Shown here: in pieces, positions 16,014 to 23,229 of the stretch
Layout of the letters: each line of letters begins with the position of its first letter
How positions within the stretch are numbered: the first letter of the stretch is position 1
Assembly: GCA_016217675.1 (NCBI GenBank)
Contig: JACRHC010000140.1
Span: 1 to 37,433 of the forward strand
Direction: 5' to 3'
Source of the DNA: Nitrospirota bacterium
GTDB taxonomy: Bacteria; Nitrospirota; Thermodesulfovibrionia; Thermodesulfovibrionales; UBA6898
DNA length: 37,433 bases
Program-made: the position numbers and the translations under genes
Notes under the pieces: generated by a model
The model's database searches: none
Told to the model about the DNA's origin: nothing
Seen by the model: the letters and a program-made list of their open reading frames with translations, nothing else

Positions 16014-17231
16014 TTGAAACTCCTTAAAGGTACGAAAATCGCTCTTAAAACCCTTTTCAGCCACAAGCTGAGAACAGCACTTGCAACCCTTGGTATTGTT
16101 GTCGGAGTATGTTCGGTAATTGTGATGGTCGCTATCGGCGACGGCGCACAGAAGCAGGTACTCTCGAAAATACAGGCAATGGGCACGGACCTGGTAATAG
16201 TGACCGCCGGACAGGTGAAGATCATTGCAGGCAGGCAGAGGCAGACCGGAAATGTCTCGACACTCACCCTGAAAGATGTAAATGCGATTCTGGAAGAGGC
16301 ACAGCATATAAAGGCTGCGGCACCGGCTCAGACTAAAAAAATGCTCGTTAAATACGAGGCCCTCAGTACAAGCACATCGGTAACCGGTACGACCGAAGCA
16401 GTTATGCCGATAAGAAACCTGGCTGTCCGGAAAGGCAGATTTTACACTGATGATGAAGACCGGACCTTGCAGAGAGTTGCCGTCATCGGGCAGACCGTCG
16501 CAAAAAATCTCTTTGAGAACAGGAACCCTGTTGGGGAGACTGTTCGTATCGGCAAGGTTTCTTTTGAGATAATCGGCGTTCTTAGGGAGAAGGGGACCGA
16601 TCTTGTGGGTAATGATCAGGACGATATAATTTATATACCTGTCAACACAGCTTTAAGGAGGCTTTTCAATCTCACCTATATTAACAATATCTACATTCAG
16701 GCAAAGGGATCTGCTCATATCGATAAAGCCTTTTCCGAGGTAATGGACATCCTGAGAGATAAGCACCGGCTGCAAAATAAGCCTGATGACTTTACTGTCC
16801 AGAGCCAGACAGAGATACTGAAGACAGAAAAAGAGACCTCACAGACTTTTACGAACCTGCTGAGCGCTGTGGCCGCGATTTCTCTATTGGTAGGAGGGGT
16901 CGGCATCCTTGCCATAATGCTGATATCAATCAAAGAGAGGACGCGGGAGATCGGACTGCGCAGAGCGGTGGGTGCTCTGAAACGGGATCTTCTGCTTCAG
17001 TTTATCGTGGAATCCCTCACCCTGAGCCTGAGCGGCGGCATAGCCGGAATATTTCTCGGGGTTGTGCTCTCCCTTTCATCGTCCTATGTTACGAAATGGC
17101 CAATGAACCTCTCCGCGCCTGTAATCATTGTGGCGTTTCTATTTTCTGCCGTGATCGGCGTCATCTTCGGTGTTTACCCTGCCGTGAAAGCCGCGAGACT
17201 TGATCCCATAGAGGCGTTGAAGGCAGAATAA
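16014..17231 (+). CDS. MacB-like ABC permease 3 of 3 (module B), TTG start
   Basis: 405 residues. The start is taken as TTG at 16014, directly behind the previous stop (TAATTG), with TGAGGGGA a few bases before it. This gives the expected N-terminus LLKGTKIALKTLFSHKLRTALATLGIVVG. The periplasmic domain covers about residues 45-270. The C-terminal part has SLLVGGVGILAIMLISIKERTREIGLRRAVGALKRD and ends PAVKAARLDPIEALKAE. It is less like permeases 1 and 2 than they are like each other. MacB normally works as a homodimer, so three permeases with one ATPase allow several pump compositions. Confidence 0.9.
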   Translation: MKLLKGTKIALKTLFSHKLRTALATLGIVVGVCSVIVMVAIGDGAQKQVLSKIQAMGTDLVIVTAGQVKIIAGRQRQTGNVSTLTLKDVNAILEEAQHIKAAAPAQTKKMLVKYEALSTSTSVTGTTEAVMPIRNLAVRKGRFYTDDEDRTLQRVAVIGQTVAKNLFENRNPVGETVRIGKVSFEIIGVLREKGTDLVGNDQDDIIYIPVNTALRRLFNLTYINNIYIQAKGSAHIDKAFSEVMDILRDKHRLQNKPDDFTVQSQTEILKTEKETSQTFTNLLSAVAAISLLVGGVGILAIMLISIKERTREIGLRRAVGALKRDLLLQFIVESLTLSLSGGIAGIFLGVVLSLSSSYVTKWPMNLSAPVIIVAFLFSAVIGVIFGVYPAVKAARLDPIEALKAE

Positions 17232-17256
17232 AGACCATGGACGATCAGATTAACAG

Positions 17257-17592
17257 ATGAAAGCACTCAACATACTCACGATTATTTTGGCTTTTGCAAT
17301 TTCCATCCAGAATACCTGCCCCTTTGGGTTATCGGCCAGGAACGGGATAGCATCTCCTCAGACACCTCAATGCCCATGCTCCAAAAAGGCGGCAGAAAAA
17401 TCACAGGGCAGCGACAACACCGCCAAACAGATGCCTGTTGATATTGCCGGTCCGGCATTTGTGTTTATTGCGCAGGGCAGGCAGCTTATCCAGCCTCTAC
17501 AGGAGCTTAATGGCTGCTGCCTTGTATGTAATGATATCTCATACGAAAATGTTTTATTAGATCCACCGACAGAACCACCCCGCCTTTCCTGA
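17257..17592 (+). CDS. Small secreted cysteine-containing protein, SIQNTCP family, copy 2
   Basis: 111 residues. The N-terminal hydrophobic segment LNILTIILAFAISIQ runs directly into NTCPFGLSARNG. PQCPCSKKAAEKSQGSD, a middle part AFVFIAQGRQLIQPLQE, a CCLVC cluster and an end PPTEPPRLS follow. It matches the product of 4360-4713 in SIQNTCP, the Cys-Pro pair, the basic linker and the proline-rich end. No ribosome site is evident before the ATG. I do not recognise the family. Seven cysteines in a small exported protein suggest metal binding or disulfides. It sits at the end of the module B pump operon, as copy 1 sits beside the module A transporter genes. Confidence 0.62.
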   Translation: MKALNILTIILAFAISIQNTCPFGLSARNGIASPQTPQCPCSKKAAEKSQGSDNTAKQMPVDIAGPAFVFIAQGRQLIQPLQELNGCCLVCNDISYENVLLDPPTEPPRLS

Positions 17593-17716
17593 TTGTTGCC
17601 TAATAAAATTACATAGCTGACTGCGGAGAATCCAATACCTACGTCATATAGGGCAAGGATTAATCTCATCGGCATGCTATGAGTAATTGCAAATAACAAA
17701 ACATCAGGAGGAATAT

Positions 17717-18526
17717 ATGAACAAGAAAATGATGCCTGCATTCAGCAGGCTCGGTAAAGAAAAGCCAGCGTTTAAAATAGCTTCAATATTTATACTGCTT
17801 GTTATTATTGCAGCGTGTGCGACGGCTGCATTGAACTCCGCCAGTGAGGGACTTGTCGAATACGCAGGAGCGCAGAAAAATATTTTTGCGACCGGCAAGG
17901 CGGAGAGTGTAATGTCTCTGAGGGCGCTTGAGGGCAGAGAGAGCCTGTTTGCCATCGGACCTGTCGAGGGGCTCGACGGCGAGATTACGATATTTGAATC
18001 CAAACCCTATATCAGCAAGGTTCGCGGAAATGATTATGAAGTTGATCATACGCTGAATCACGGCGCTATCTTTCTGGTATGGGCCAACCAGTCTGAATGG
18101 AGCGATGTCCCGATTCCTGTCACAGTGAAAGGTTATGTAGATCTGCAAAAGTTCGTCAGGACAGAGGCACAGGCAGCAGGCATTGATGTGTCAAAGCCTT
18201 TCCCTTTTTTGCTTGCAGGAACGCCTGCGGAGATCAAATGGCACATTAATGTTGACCGTACGGGAGGAAAGCCCATTACCAATGAATTGTTCGTAAAGTC
18301 GAAGGCTCCGTTCATCACGAAAAATGAGCCTGTAGATATCATCGGCTTCTATTCCGTCAGCCATTCAGGCGTATTCAACTCTCAATATGCACCGGCAATC
18401 AAGGAAGGCTCGGGCATGAAGAATACGATACACATTCATCTTGTGTCTCGTACAAGCAAGGCTGCAGGCCATATTGATGATCTGACTCTGGGTTCCAATA
18501 TGACGCTTCGGCTGCCAAAACTTTAA
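17717..18526 (+). CDS. Exported acetolactate-decarboxylase-like protein 1 (putative lipoprotein)
   Basis: The start at 17717 is chosen over the longer frame because TCAGGAGG lies upstream. 269 residues. A basic N-terminus and hydrophobic segment end at IIAAC, a possible lipobox. The body follows the alpha-acetolactate decarboxylase pattern: EGLDGEITIFESKPY (with the Glu of the DGE motif), a VDIIGFYSVSHSGVFN strand pair, and H239-x-H241-x10-H252 (HIHLVSRTSKAAGH), which has the spacing of the family's zinc triad. The family's catalytic Arg region and its C-terminal Glu segment are not recognisable; the protein stops 17 residues after the last His. A zinc-binding relative with another function is more likely than a true acetoin-pathway enzyme. 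A paralogue follows at 18597. Confidence 0.68.
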   Translation: MNKKMMPAFSRLGKEKPAFKIASIFILLVIIAACATAALNSASEGLVEYAGAQKNIFATGKAESVMSLRALEGRESLFAIGPVEGLDGEITIFESKPYISKVRGNDYEVDHTLNHGAIFLVWANQSEWSDVPIPVTVKGYVDLQKFVRTEAQAAGIDVSKPFPFLLAGTPAEIKWHINVDRTGGKPITNELFVKSKAPFITKNEPVDIIGFYSVSHSGVFNSQYAPAIKEGSGMKNTIHIHLVSRTSKAAGHIDDLTLGSNMTLRLPKL

Positions 18527-18530
18527 CCAG

Positions 18531-18560
18531 CAGTCCGGCCTGCTAAATCAGGCCGGACTG
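18531..18560 (+). terminator. Perfect 12-base hairpin between the two decarboxylase-like genes
   Basis: CAGTCCGGCCTG (18531-18542) and CAGGCCGGACTG (18549-18560) pair fully around a 6-base loop, four bases after the stop. No U-tract follows. It resembles the hairpin after the cytochrome gene in stem length and GGCCGG core. Confidence 0.6.
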
Positions 18561-18596
18561 AACAATAGATCTATTATCTAACTATCGGAGGTAAAG

Positions 18597-19343
18597 ATGA
18601 AAATATTGCTGATGTTGGTCATGCTTGTTTGTAGTGCAGTTGATTCGTATGCAGATGGCAGCGCATTGCCTTTCAATCTGAAGCATTACGGCAACTACAA
18701 GGCGATGATCAATGATAATCGTATTGAGGGCGCTGTCAGTGTGCGCACAGCTCTGGCTGGTAAACATGTCTATGCTCTTGGCGCAATAAAGAATGCTGAG
18801 GGTGAGATTACCGTTTATGACGACACGGTATGGTTGAGTTACGGAAAGGATGGACTGAATAAAGCTATTCATGATATTCCGGAGGGTGAGGAGGCGATGC
18901 TACTCGTCACGGCAGAAGTAAAGACATGGAAAGAGGTCACGATCCCTCTTGATATGGATGAATCAGCTCTGTATCAGTTCATCCTCAAACAGGCTGATAT
19001 TGCCGGATTAGACACGAAGAAGGCGTTTCCCTTTGTCATTGAGGGCGGGATTAAAGACCTGACATGGCATGTCATTAAAGGTGTCTCGGATGGCAAAACA
19101 GAAAATCGCGGGCATCATGGTCATGCATCTTCCGAGTATGGTTCATTGGAAAAGCATGCAGAACTTGTTGCCGACGTTGATGCGATTCTGGTCGGTTTTT
19201 ACTCGGCTGACAGCCAGGGCGTCTTTACCCATCCCGGAGAGTCATGGCACAGCCATGTGATATTCACCGACAATAAAAAGGCAGGGCATGTGGAAAAGTT
19301 CGGCGTGAGGAATGCCGCTGTCCTGAAATTTCCCATGTTATAA
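18597..19343 (+). CDS. Exported acetolactate-decarboxylase-like protein 2
   Basis: 248 residues with ATCGGAGG upstream and a cleavable signal peptide (residues 1-19, ending DSYADG). It shares the architecture of the protein at 17717: ALGAIKNAEGEITVYDDTVW (family Glu kept), EVTIPLDMDESALYQF, FPFVIEGGIKDLTWHV, AILVGFYSADSQGVFTHPG, and the triad H218-x-H220-x10-H231 in HSHVIFTDNKKAGH. It ends 17 residues after the last His, so the C-terminal segment of true decarboxylases is missing here too. An inserted His-rich loop (ENRGHHGHASSEYG) is unique to this copy and might bind metal. Two divergent exported copies side by side suggest a periplasmic job, perhaps linked to the efflux modules; this is inference. 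Confidence 0.68.
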   Translation: MKILLMLVMLVCSAVDSYADGSALPFNLKHYGNYKAMINDNRIEGAVSVRTALAGKHVYALGAIKNAEGEITVYDDTVWLSYGKDGLNKAIHDIPEGEEAMLLVTAEVKTWKEVTIPLDMDESALYQFILKQADIAGLDTKKAFPFVIEGGIKDLTWHVIKGVSDGKTENRGHHGHASSEYGSLEKHAELVADVDAILVGFYSADSQGVFTHPGESWHSHVIFTDNKKAGHVEKFGVRNAAVLKFPML

Positions 19344-19364
19344 TCACGCGGGCATGTAGATTGC

Positions 19365-19553
19365 ATGGAAATTGTAAAGGACAGAGCAATTGCAAAGGCT
19401 ATTCCTATCGTGAGTGTCACAAATCCGCGTGCTAAGGTTACCCATGAGGCTGCGATTGGAAGCGTTAATAAGCGTCAGATGGAAACGCTAATGGCTCACG
19501 GGCTGTCGCCTGAAGAGGCGGTGGATGTTATTGTAAAAGGGATATTAAAATGA
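19365..19553 (+). pseudogene. C-terminal fragment of a SufB/SufD-like protein
   Basis: 62 codons from the first ATG. The sequence KAIPIVSVTNPRAKVTHEAA, then IGSVNKRQMETLMAHGLSPE and AVDVIVKGILK, matches the end of SufB/SufD scaffold subunits of Fe-S cluster assembly, including the conserved HEAAIG and RGL-x-EEA-x-x-x-IVKG region. The rest of the roughly 300-400-residue protein is absent: upstream of the ATG the frame runs directly into the stop of the previous gene. No ribosome site is seen. It is therefore best seen as a relic. No other suf gene is in the window. It could also be a small stand-alone protein, which is less likely. Confidence 0.65.
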
Positions 19554-19564
19554 AGGCATAAAGT

Positions 19565-21547
19565 ATGAACAAGGGGCGACAAATGAATCAGGAAAACGAG
19601 TCAGAGAGTCAGGCAATGAGAGGTATTCTCAATAGCATTACTGACAGCGTGCTGATAATTGGCAAAGATTTCAAAGTAGTCTTTGCCAATGAGGCGGCGC
19701 TTCATCTCTGCGGCGTGAGCGGTGATGAGGTCATCGGAAAAAGCTGTCATGAGATATCCCACCGTTGTCCTACACCCTGTTCCCTGCCGGAGAAATGCCC
19801 TCATCAGGAAGTCTTTTTTTCCGGACAGCCTGTTACCGTGAAACATATGCACTATTGCCATGATGGTCAGGCCAGGGTATTCAGTATCGCGGCCTCTCCG
19901 ATATTGAATGCAGACGGCCATGTTGTCCGGATGATCGAGGTCATAAGAGATATCACAGAGGAAGAAAGAACTGCGGCGTCCCTCAGAGCAGCCCTCTTGG
20001 AACTGGAGGAGACCGGCTCTGCCCTGAGAAAGGGCGAGTCTTTTATGAGGAACATACTCGAAAGCATTGACGAGGGCTTTATTATTATAGATCCTGACTA
20101 CAGGATCATCTCTGCGAACAGGGCATACTGCAGACAGGTGAAATGCCTTGCAGAAAATATTACCGGAAAACACTGCTACGAGGTGTCCCACCATCTGGAA
20201 AAGCCATGTTTTTGGGCAGGCGAGGAATGCGCACCTTCGCGAACCTTTAAGACAGGTGCCCCTTCTCTGGCTATTCATACCCATTATGACAGTGACGGAA
20301 AACCGCTGTATATCGAGACCCGGTCATACCCGATCAAGGATGAGGCTGGTGCCGTAACCGCTGTTATAGAGACGCTGAACAATATAACAGAGGTGCGGAA
20401 GCTCGAGGAGCAGTTGAGACATGCCCAGAAGATGGAGGCGATCGGCACGCTTGCAGGCGGCATTGCACACGACTTCAACAATCTGTTGAGTGTCATTATA
20501 GGCTACGGTGACGTAATACAGATGCGCATGAAAGAGACCGAGACTATTTCACCGCAGCTGAAAGAAATGGTCAACGCGGCAAACAGGGCTGCCCAGCTCA
20601 CCAGAGGGCTTCTTGCCTTCAGTCGGAAGCAGCTGATGGAACTGAAGGCCGTGAAGCTCTGCGGCATTATTGCCGACTTCAAGAAGATGATTGAACGGAT
20701 CCTTGGAGAGGACATTGAACTTAGGCTAATTCCCGCGGCTGAGGATATTGCCATCACCGCAGACACAGGGCAGATCGAACAGGTTTTGATGAATCTTGTT
20801 GCAAATGCGCGGGACGCCATGTCCCACGGAGGAATTCTTACGATCCAGACTGAGGTGACAGGCATGGACAGCCATTTTATACATGTCCATGGCTTTGGAG
20901 AGCCCGGCAGATATGCCACTATCTCTGTTACAGATACAGGAACGGGGATGGATGATGCGACCAGGCAAAGGATATTTGAGCCCTATTTTACGACAAAGGA
21001 ACTCGGCAGAGGCACGGGACTGGGTCTCTCAATAGCATTTGGAATTGTTAAACAGCATAAGGGATTTTTGGAGTGTCTCAGTGAATCGGGGCAGGGGACG
21101 ACATTCAGGATTTATCTTCCCATAGCCTCAGCAGCAGATGAGAAGGCGGAAGAAAAGGAGACTCCATCTTCAATGAGAGGCACTGAAACAATTCTTGTAG
21201 CAGAGGACGATCCCGCAGTGAGGCTGCTCATGGTCCAGATTCTTAATAGCTTCGGCTACAGGGTCATTGATGCTGTTGACGGTGAAGACGCAGTGGTCAA
21301 ATTCAGAAATCATAAAGAGCAGATACAACTCCTTTTGCTCGATGTTATTATGCCCAGGAAGAATGGCAAGGATGTATATGAAGATATAAAGGCTCTGAAG
21401 CCAGATATTAGGGCAATTTTCGTCAGCGGGTATGCAAGAGATCTCATTAAAGATCGGGACGTCCTTGATAATGGTCCGGAATTTCTCCAGAAACCTGTTT
21501 CGACGCGAGATCTCCTGAAGAAGATCAGAGAGGTATTGGATAGATGA
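19565..21547 (+). CDS. PAS-PAS hybrid sensor histidine kinase with receiver domain
   Basis: 660 residues, no membrane span, so cytoplasmic. PAS 1 spans about residues 17-135 and PAS 2 about 158-280. The HisKA domain has the phospho-acceptor H302 in AGGIAHDFNNLL. The HATPase domain has NLVANARDAM (N box), DTGTGMD (G1), FEPYFTTK (F box) and GRGTGLGLS (G2). The C-terminal receiver domain has EDD near residue 550, the phosphorylated D593 in LLLLDVIMP, a T/S-site VSG and the K in LQKPV. Both PAS domains contain the same Cys/His pattern (C61, H66, C72, C78 and C204, H209, C215, C222), which could hold a metal or act as a redox switch. Start 19565 is chosen; ATG 19583 is an alternative. No separate response regulator is adjacent. 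Confidence 0.92.
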   Translation: MNKGRQMNQENESESQAMRGILNSITDSVLIIGKDFKVVFANEAALHLCGVSGDEVIGKSCHEISHRCPTPCSLPEKCPHQEVFFSGQPVTVKHMHYCHDGQARVFSIAASPILNADGHVVRMIEVIRDITEEERTAASLRAALLELEETGSALRKGESFMRNILESIDEGFIIIDPDYRIISANRAYCRQVKCLAENITGKHCYEVSHHLEKPCFWAGEECAPSRTFKTGAPSLAIHTHYDSDGKPLYIETRSYPIKDEAGAVTAVIETLNNITEVRKLEEQLRHAQKMEAIGTLAGGIAHDFNNLLSVIIGYGDVIQMRMKETETISPQLKEMVNAANRAAQLTRGLLAFSRKQLMELKAVKLCGIIADFKKMIERILGEDIELRLIPAAEDIAITADTGQIEQVLMNLVANARDAMSHGGILTIQTEVTGMDSHFIHVHGFGEPGRYATISVTDTGTGMDDATRQRIFEPYFTTKELGRGTGLGLSIAFGIVKQHKGFLECLSESGQGTTFRIYLPIASAADEKAEEKETPSSMRGTETILVAEDDPAVRLLMVQILNSFGYRVIDAVDGEDAVVKFRNHKEQIQLLLLDVIMPRKNGKDVYEDIKALKPDIRAIFVSGYARDLIKDRDVLDNGPEFLQKPVSTRDLLKKIREVLDR

Positions 21548-21586
21548 TCGCTTCCTACACTCATAACGCTTAGCCTAATGAGATAG

Positions 21587-21619
21587 GGCTGCCGTGAATT
21601 ATATTCAAGCCGTCTTTTT
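21587..21619 (+). terminator. Diverged terminator copy after the hybrid kinase
   Basis: GGCTGCC (21587-21593) and AGCCGTC (21608-21614) sit where the perfect arms lie in the 872-905 copy, with TTTTTC following. Arm pairing is now imperfect but TGAAT/ATTCA pairs remain inside. It is the counterpart of the terminator at 872. Confidence 0.5.
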
Positions 21620-21620
21620 C

Positions 21621-21649
21621 TTGTTGAATGGCTATTGCCGATCTATAAT
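21621..21649 (+). promoter_or_regulatory. Sigma-70-type promoter of the cation-efflux gene
   Basis: TTGTTG (21621-21626), 17 bases, TATAAT (21644-21649), 57 bases before the ATG. Both boxes and the spacing are preserved in the duplicate at 906-934, which supports function. Confidence 0.65.
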
Positions 21650-21705
21650 AAAGCTGATCCACTAAACTTTATTAGAGAATAGCCGAATGATCATCGAGAA
21701 CCAGC

Positions 21706-22611
21706 ATGGATAATAGTTCAATAAAACGACTTGGCTGGAGCCTGGCTGTTACCCTGGTCATATTCGTGGCCGAGGTGATCGGCGGACTCCTAAGCCACAG
21801 CCTTGCACTGCTGAGCGATGCCGGACATGTTCTGACCGATGCCTTTGCGCTTGCGCTGAGCCTCATAGCACTTTTAATAATGAAGCGGCCTTCAGACTAT
21901 AAGGCAACCTACGGGTATCAGCGCATAGGTCTGCTTGCGGCCCTTATCAACGGCATCAGCCTTGTGGTCATCGCTATTTTCATATTTGTAGAGGCGTACA
22001 AGCGGTTCCACGCCCCGCCTGAAATCAACTCATCGGTCATGCTTTCCATAGCTGCTGCCGGTCTTCTCGGCAATCTCGTCATGGCATGGATTTTGGGGCA
22101 TAAGCATCATGACCTGAACATGAAAAGCGCCTGGCTCCATGTGCTCGGCGATACAATAGCTTCAGCAGGAGTAATCATAGCAGGACTGATCATAACGTTT
22201 ACCGGTTGGCTGCTTGCCGATACCATTGCGAGCGCGATCGTAGGCTGCATGATTATTTTCGGCGGCACGCGCGTCATAAAAGAGGCCCTCTGGGTACTCC
22301 TGGAGCTTAGCCCGATGGGCTTTCATGCCGAGGATCTTGCCAAAGAGATAGCCGAATTACCAGGAGTGCGAAAGGTCCATGATGTCCATATATGGTCCAT
22401 CGGCCATGGGATACCCGCCTTTTCGGGGCATATCCAGGTCCATGATCAGATGATCAGCGAGGCGGATGCGACCAGAAAGGAGGTTGAGCATCTGCTCGAA
22501 CATAAGGGAATAAAACATGCCGTAATACAGATGGAGTGCGCAGACTGCTGCGACGATGAGATCTATTGCAAGCTGAATGCAGGGAACGGCCATGCGGGGC
22601 ATAAGCATTAA
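21706..22611 (+). CDS. czcD: CzcD-type cation diffusion facilitator (Zn/Cd/Co efflux)
   Basis: 301 residues. Six predicted spans carry the two CDF metal half-sites: SLALLSDAGHVLTDAFALAL in TM2 (H/D residues) and SAWLHVLGDTIASAG in TM5. The cytoplasmic C-terminal domain includes HDVHIWSIGHGIPAFSGHIQV, typical of CzcD, then ECADCCDDEIYC and a His-rich end NGHAGHKH. It exports divalent metal ions, most often zinc, from cytoplasm to periplasm by proton antiport. The ribosome site is weak. Metal export here makes a metal signal for the neighbouring sigma modules plausible but does not prove it. A broken copy lies at 938-1192. Confidence 0.93.
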   Translation: MDNSSIKRLGWSLAVTLVIFVAEVIGGLLSHSLALLSDAGHVLTDAFALALSLIALLIMKRPSDYKATYGYQRIGLLAALINGISLVVIAIFIFVEAYKRFHAPPEINSSVMLSIAAAGLLGNLVMAWILGHKHHDLNMKSAWLHVLGDTIASAGVIIAGLIITFTGWLLADTIASAIVGCMIIFGGTRVIKEALWVLLELSPMGFHAEDLAKEIAELPGVRKVHDVHIWSIGHGIPAFSGHIQVHDQMISEADATRKEVEHLLEHKGIKHAVIQMECADCCDDEIYCKLNAGNGHAGHKH

Positions 22612-22722
22612 TTTCCAGGTCTGAGGCAGGGCTTACAGCAGGAAATTCACGTTGATTTGCCTCATTTGATCATTTCTTCCTATGCGGTAACAGGTTGATT
22701 GCATCGGAGAAATATCGAAAAG

Positions 22723-22745
22723 CCCCCTGGTTGAAAAAAAGGGGG
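22723..22745 (+). terminator. Hairpin between czcD and the lipoprotein gene
   Basis: CCCCCT (22723-22728) pairs with AGGGGG (22740-22745) around an A-rich 11-base loop. No U-tract follows, so it may end the czcD message or act as a leader element for the gene at 22793. Confidence 0.45.
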
Positions 22746-22792
22746 TGAATGTTTATTATTAGCAAAGAATATCAGACCATCCAGGGGGAACA

Positions 22793-23215
22793 ATGAAAAA
22801 AATAATGCTTCTCTTGCTCGCATCAGTAATACTTGTATCCTGCGGCGGCAAAAAAGAAGTAAAACAAATTACTCAGGAATCCAGGACGGCCACTGAAGCC
22901 TTTGGTGTTGCTGAGACAATTAAGAATGCCTTTGTAAAAAAAGATCTGGCGACCATCCAGAAAAATGCTACTGAGGCGGGAGTTAAAGATATTATGGCCG
23001 GCAGACCGGTATTTGACAGCGTAGACATTTCCTTTACCCCAAGATGGGTCGAGATAGAAGGTGATCAGATGCTCGTGAATATTTCGTGGAAAAGCACCTG
23101 GTTGTTGTCCGGCAGAAAGACGGACGAGCGCGGCATGGCAGTTTTTGTGATGGAAGGCAGCCCCCTGAAAGTAACCAGGATACTCAGGGCGAACCCTTTT
23201 ATCTTTCAGGAATAG
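22793..23215 (+). CDS. Small lipoprotein of unknown function
   Basis: 140 residues after CCAGGGGGAACA. The signal peptide ends in LVSC (residues 13-16), a clear lipobox, followed by GGKKEVKQ. With Gly at position +2 rather than Asp it is expected to go to the outer membrane. The mature part starts with a helix (RTATEAFGVAETIKNAFVKKDLATIQKNAT) and continues as a beta-rich domain (SVDISFTPRWVEIEGDQMLVNISW). This layout recalls small NTF2-like folds, but I do not recognise a specific family. It is convergent with fmdB, leaving 14 bases between the two stops. Confidence 0.75.
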   Translation: MKKIMLLLLASVILVSCGGKKEVKQITQESRTATEAFGVAETIKNAFVKKDLATIQKNATEAGVKDIMAGRPVFDSVDISFTPRWVEIEGDQMLVNISWKSTWLLSGRKTDERGMAVFVMEGSPLKVTRILRANPFIFQE

Positions 23216-23229
23216 TTCCCCTGAGCGGG

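Noticed and set aside
19199-19420. Minus-strand ORF containing AFAIALSFTISMQSTCPRD, like a third SIQNTCP protein
   Set aside because: It is antisense to the end of the decarboxylase-like gene and the SufB fragment, whose plus-strand homology is clear. It lacks the Cys-Pro linker and Pro-rich end of the two real copies.
19601-20284. 227-codon minus-strand ORF
   Set aside because: It lies inside the histidine kinase gene and has no recognisable protein features or ribosome site.
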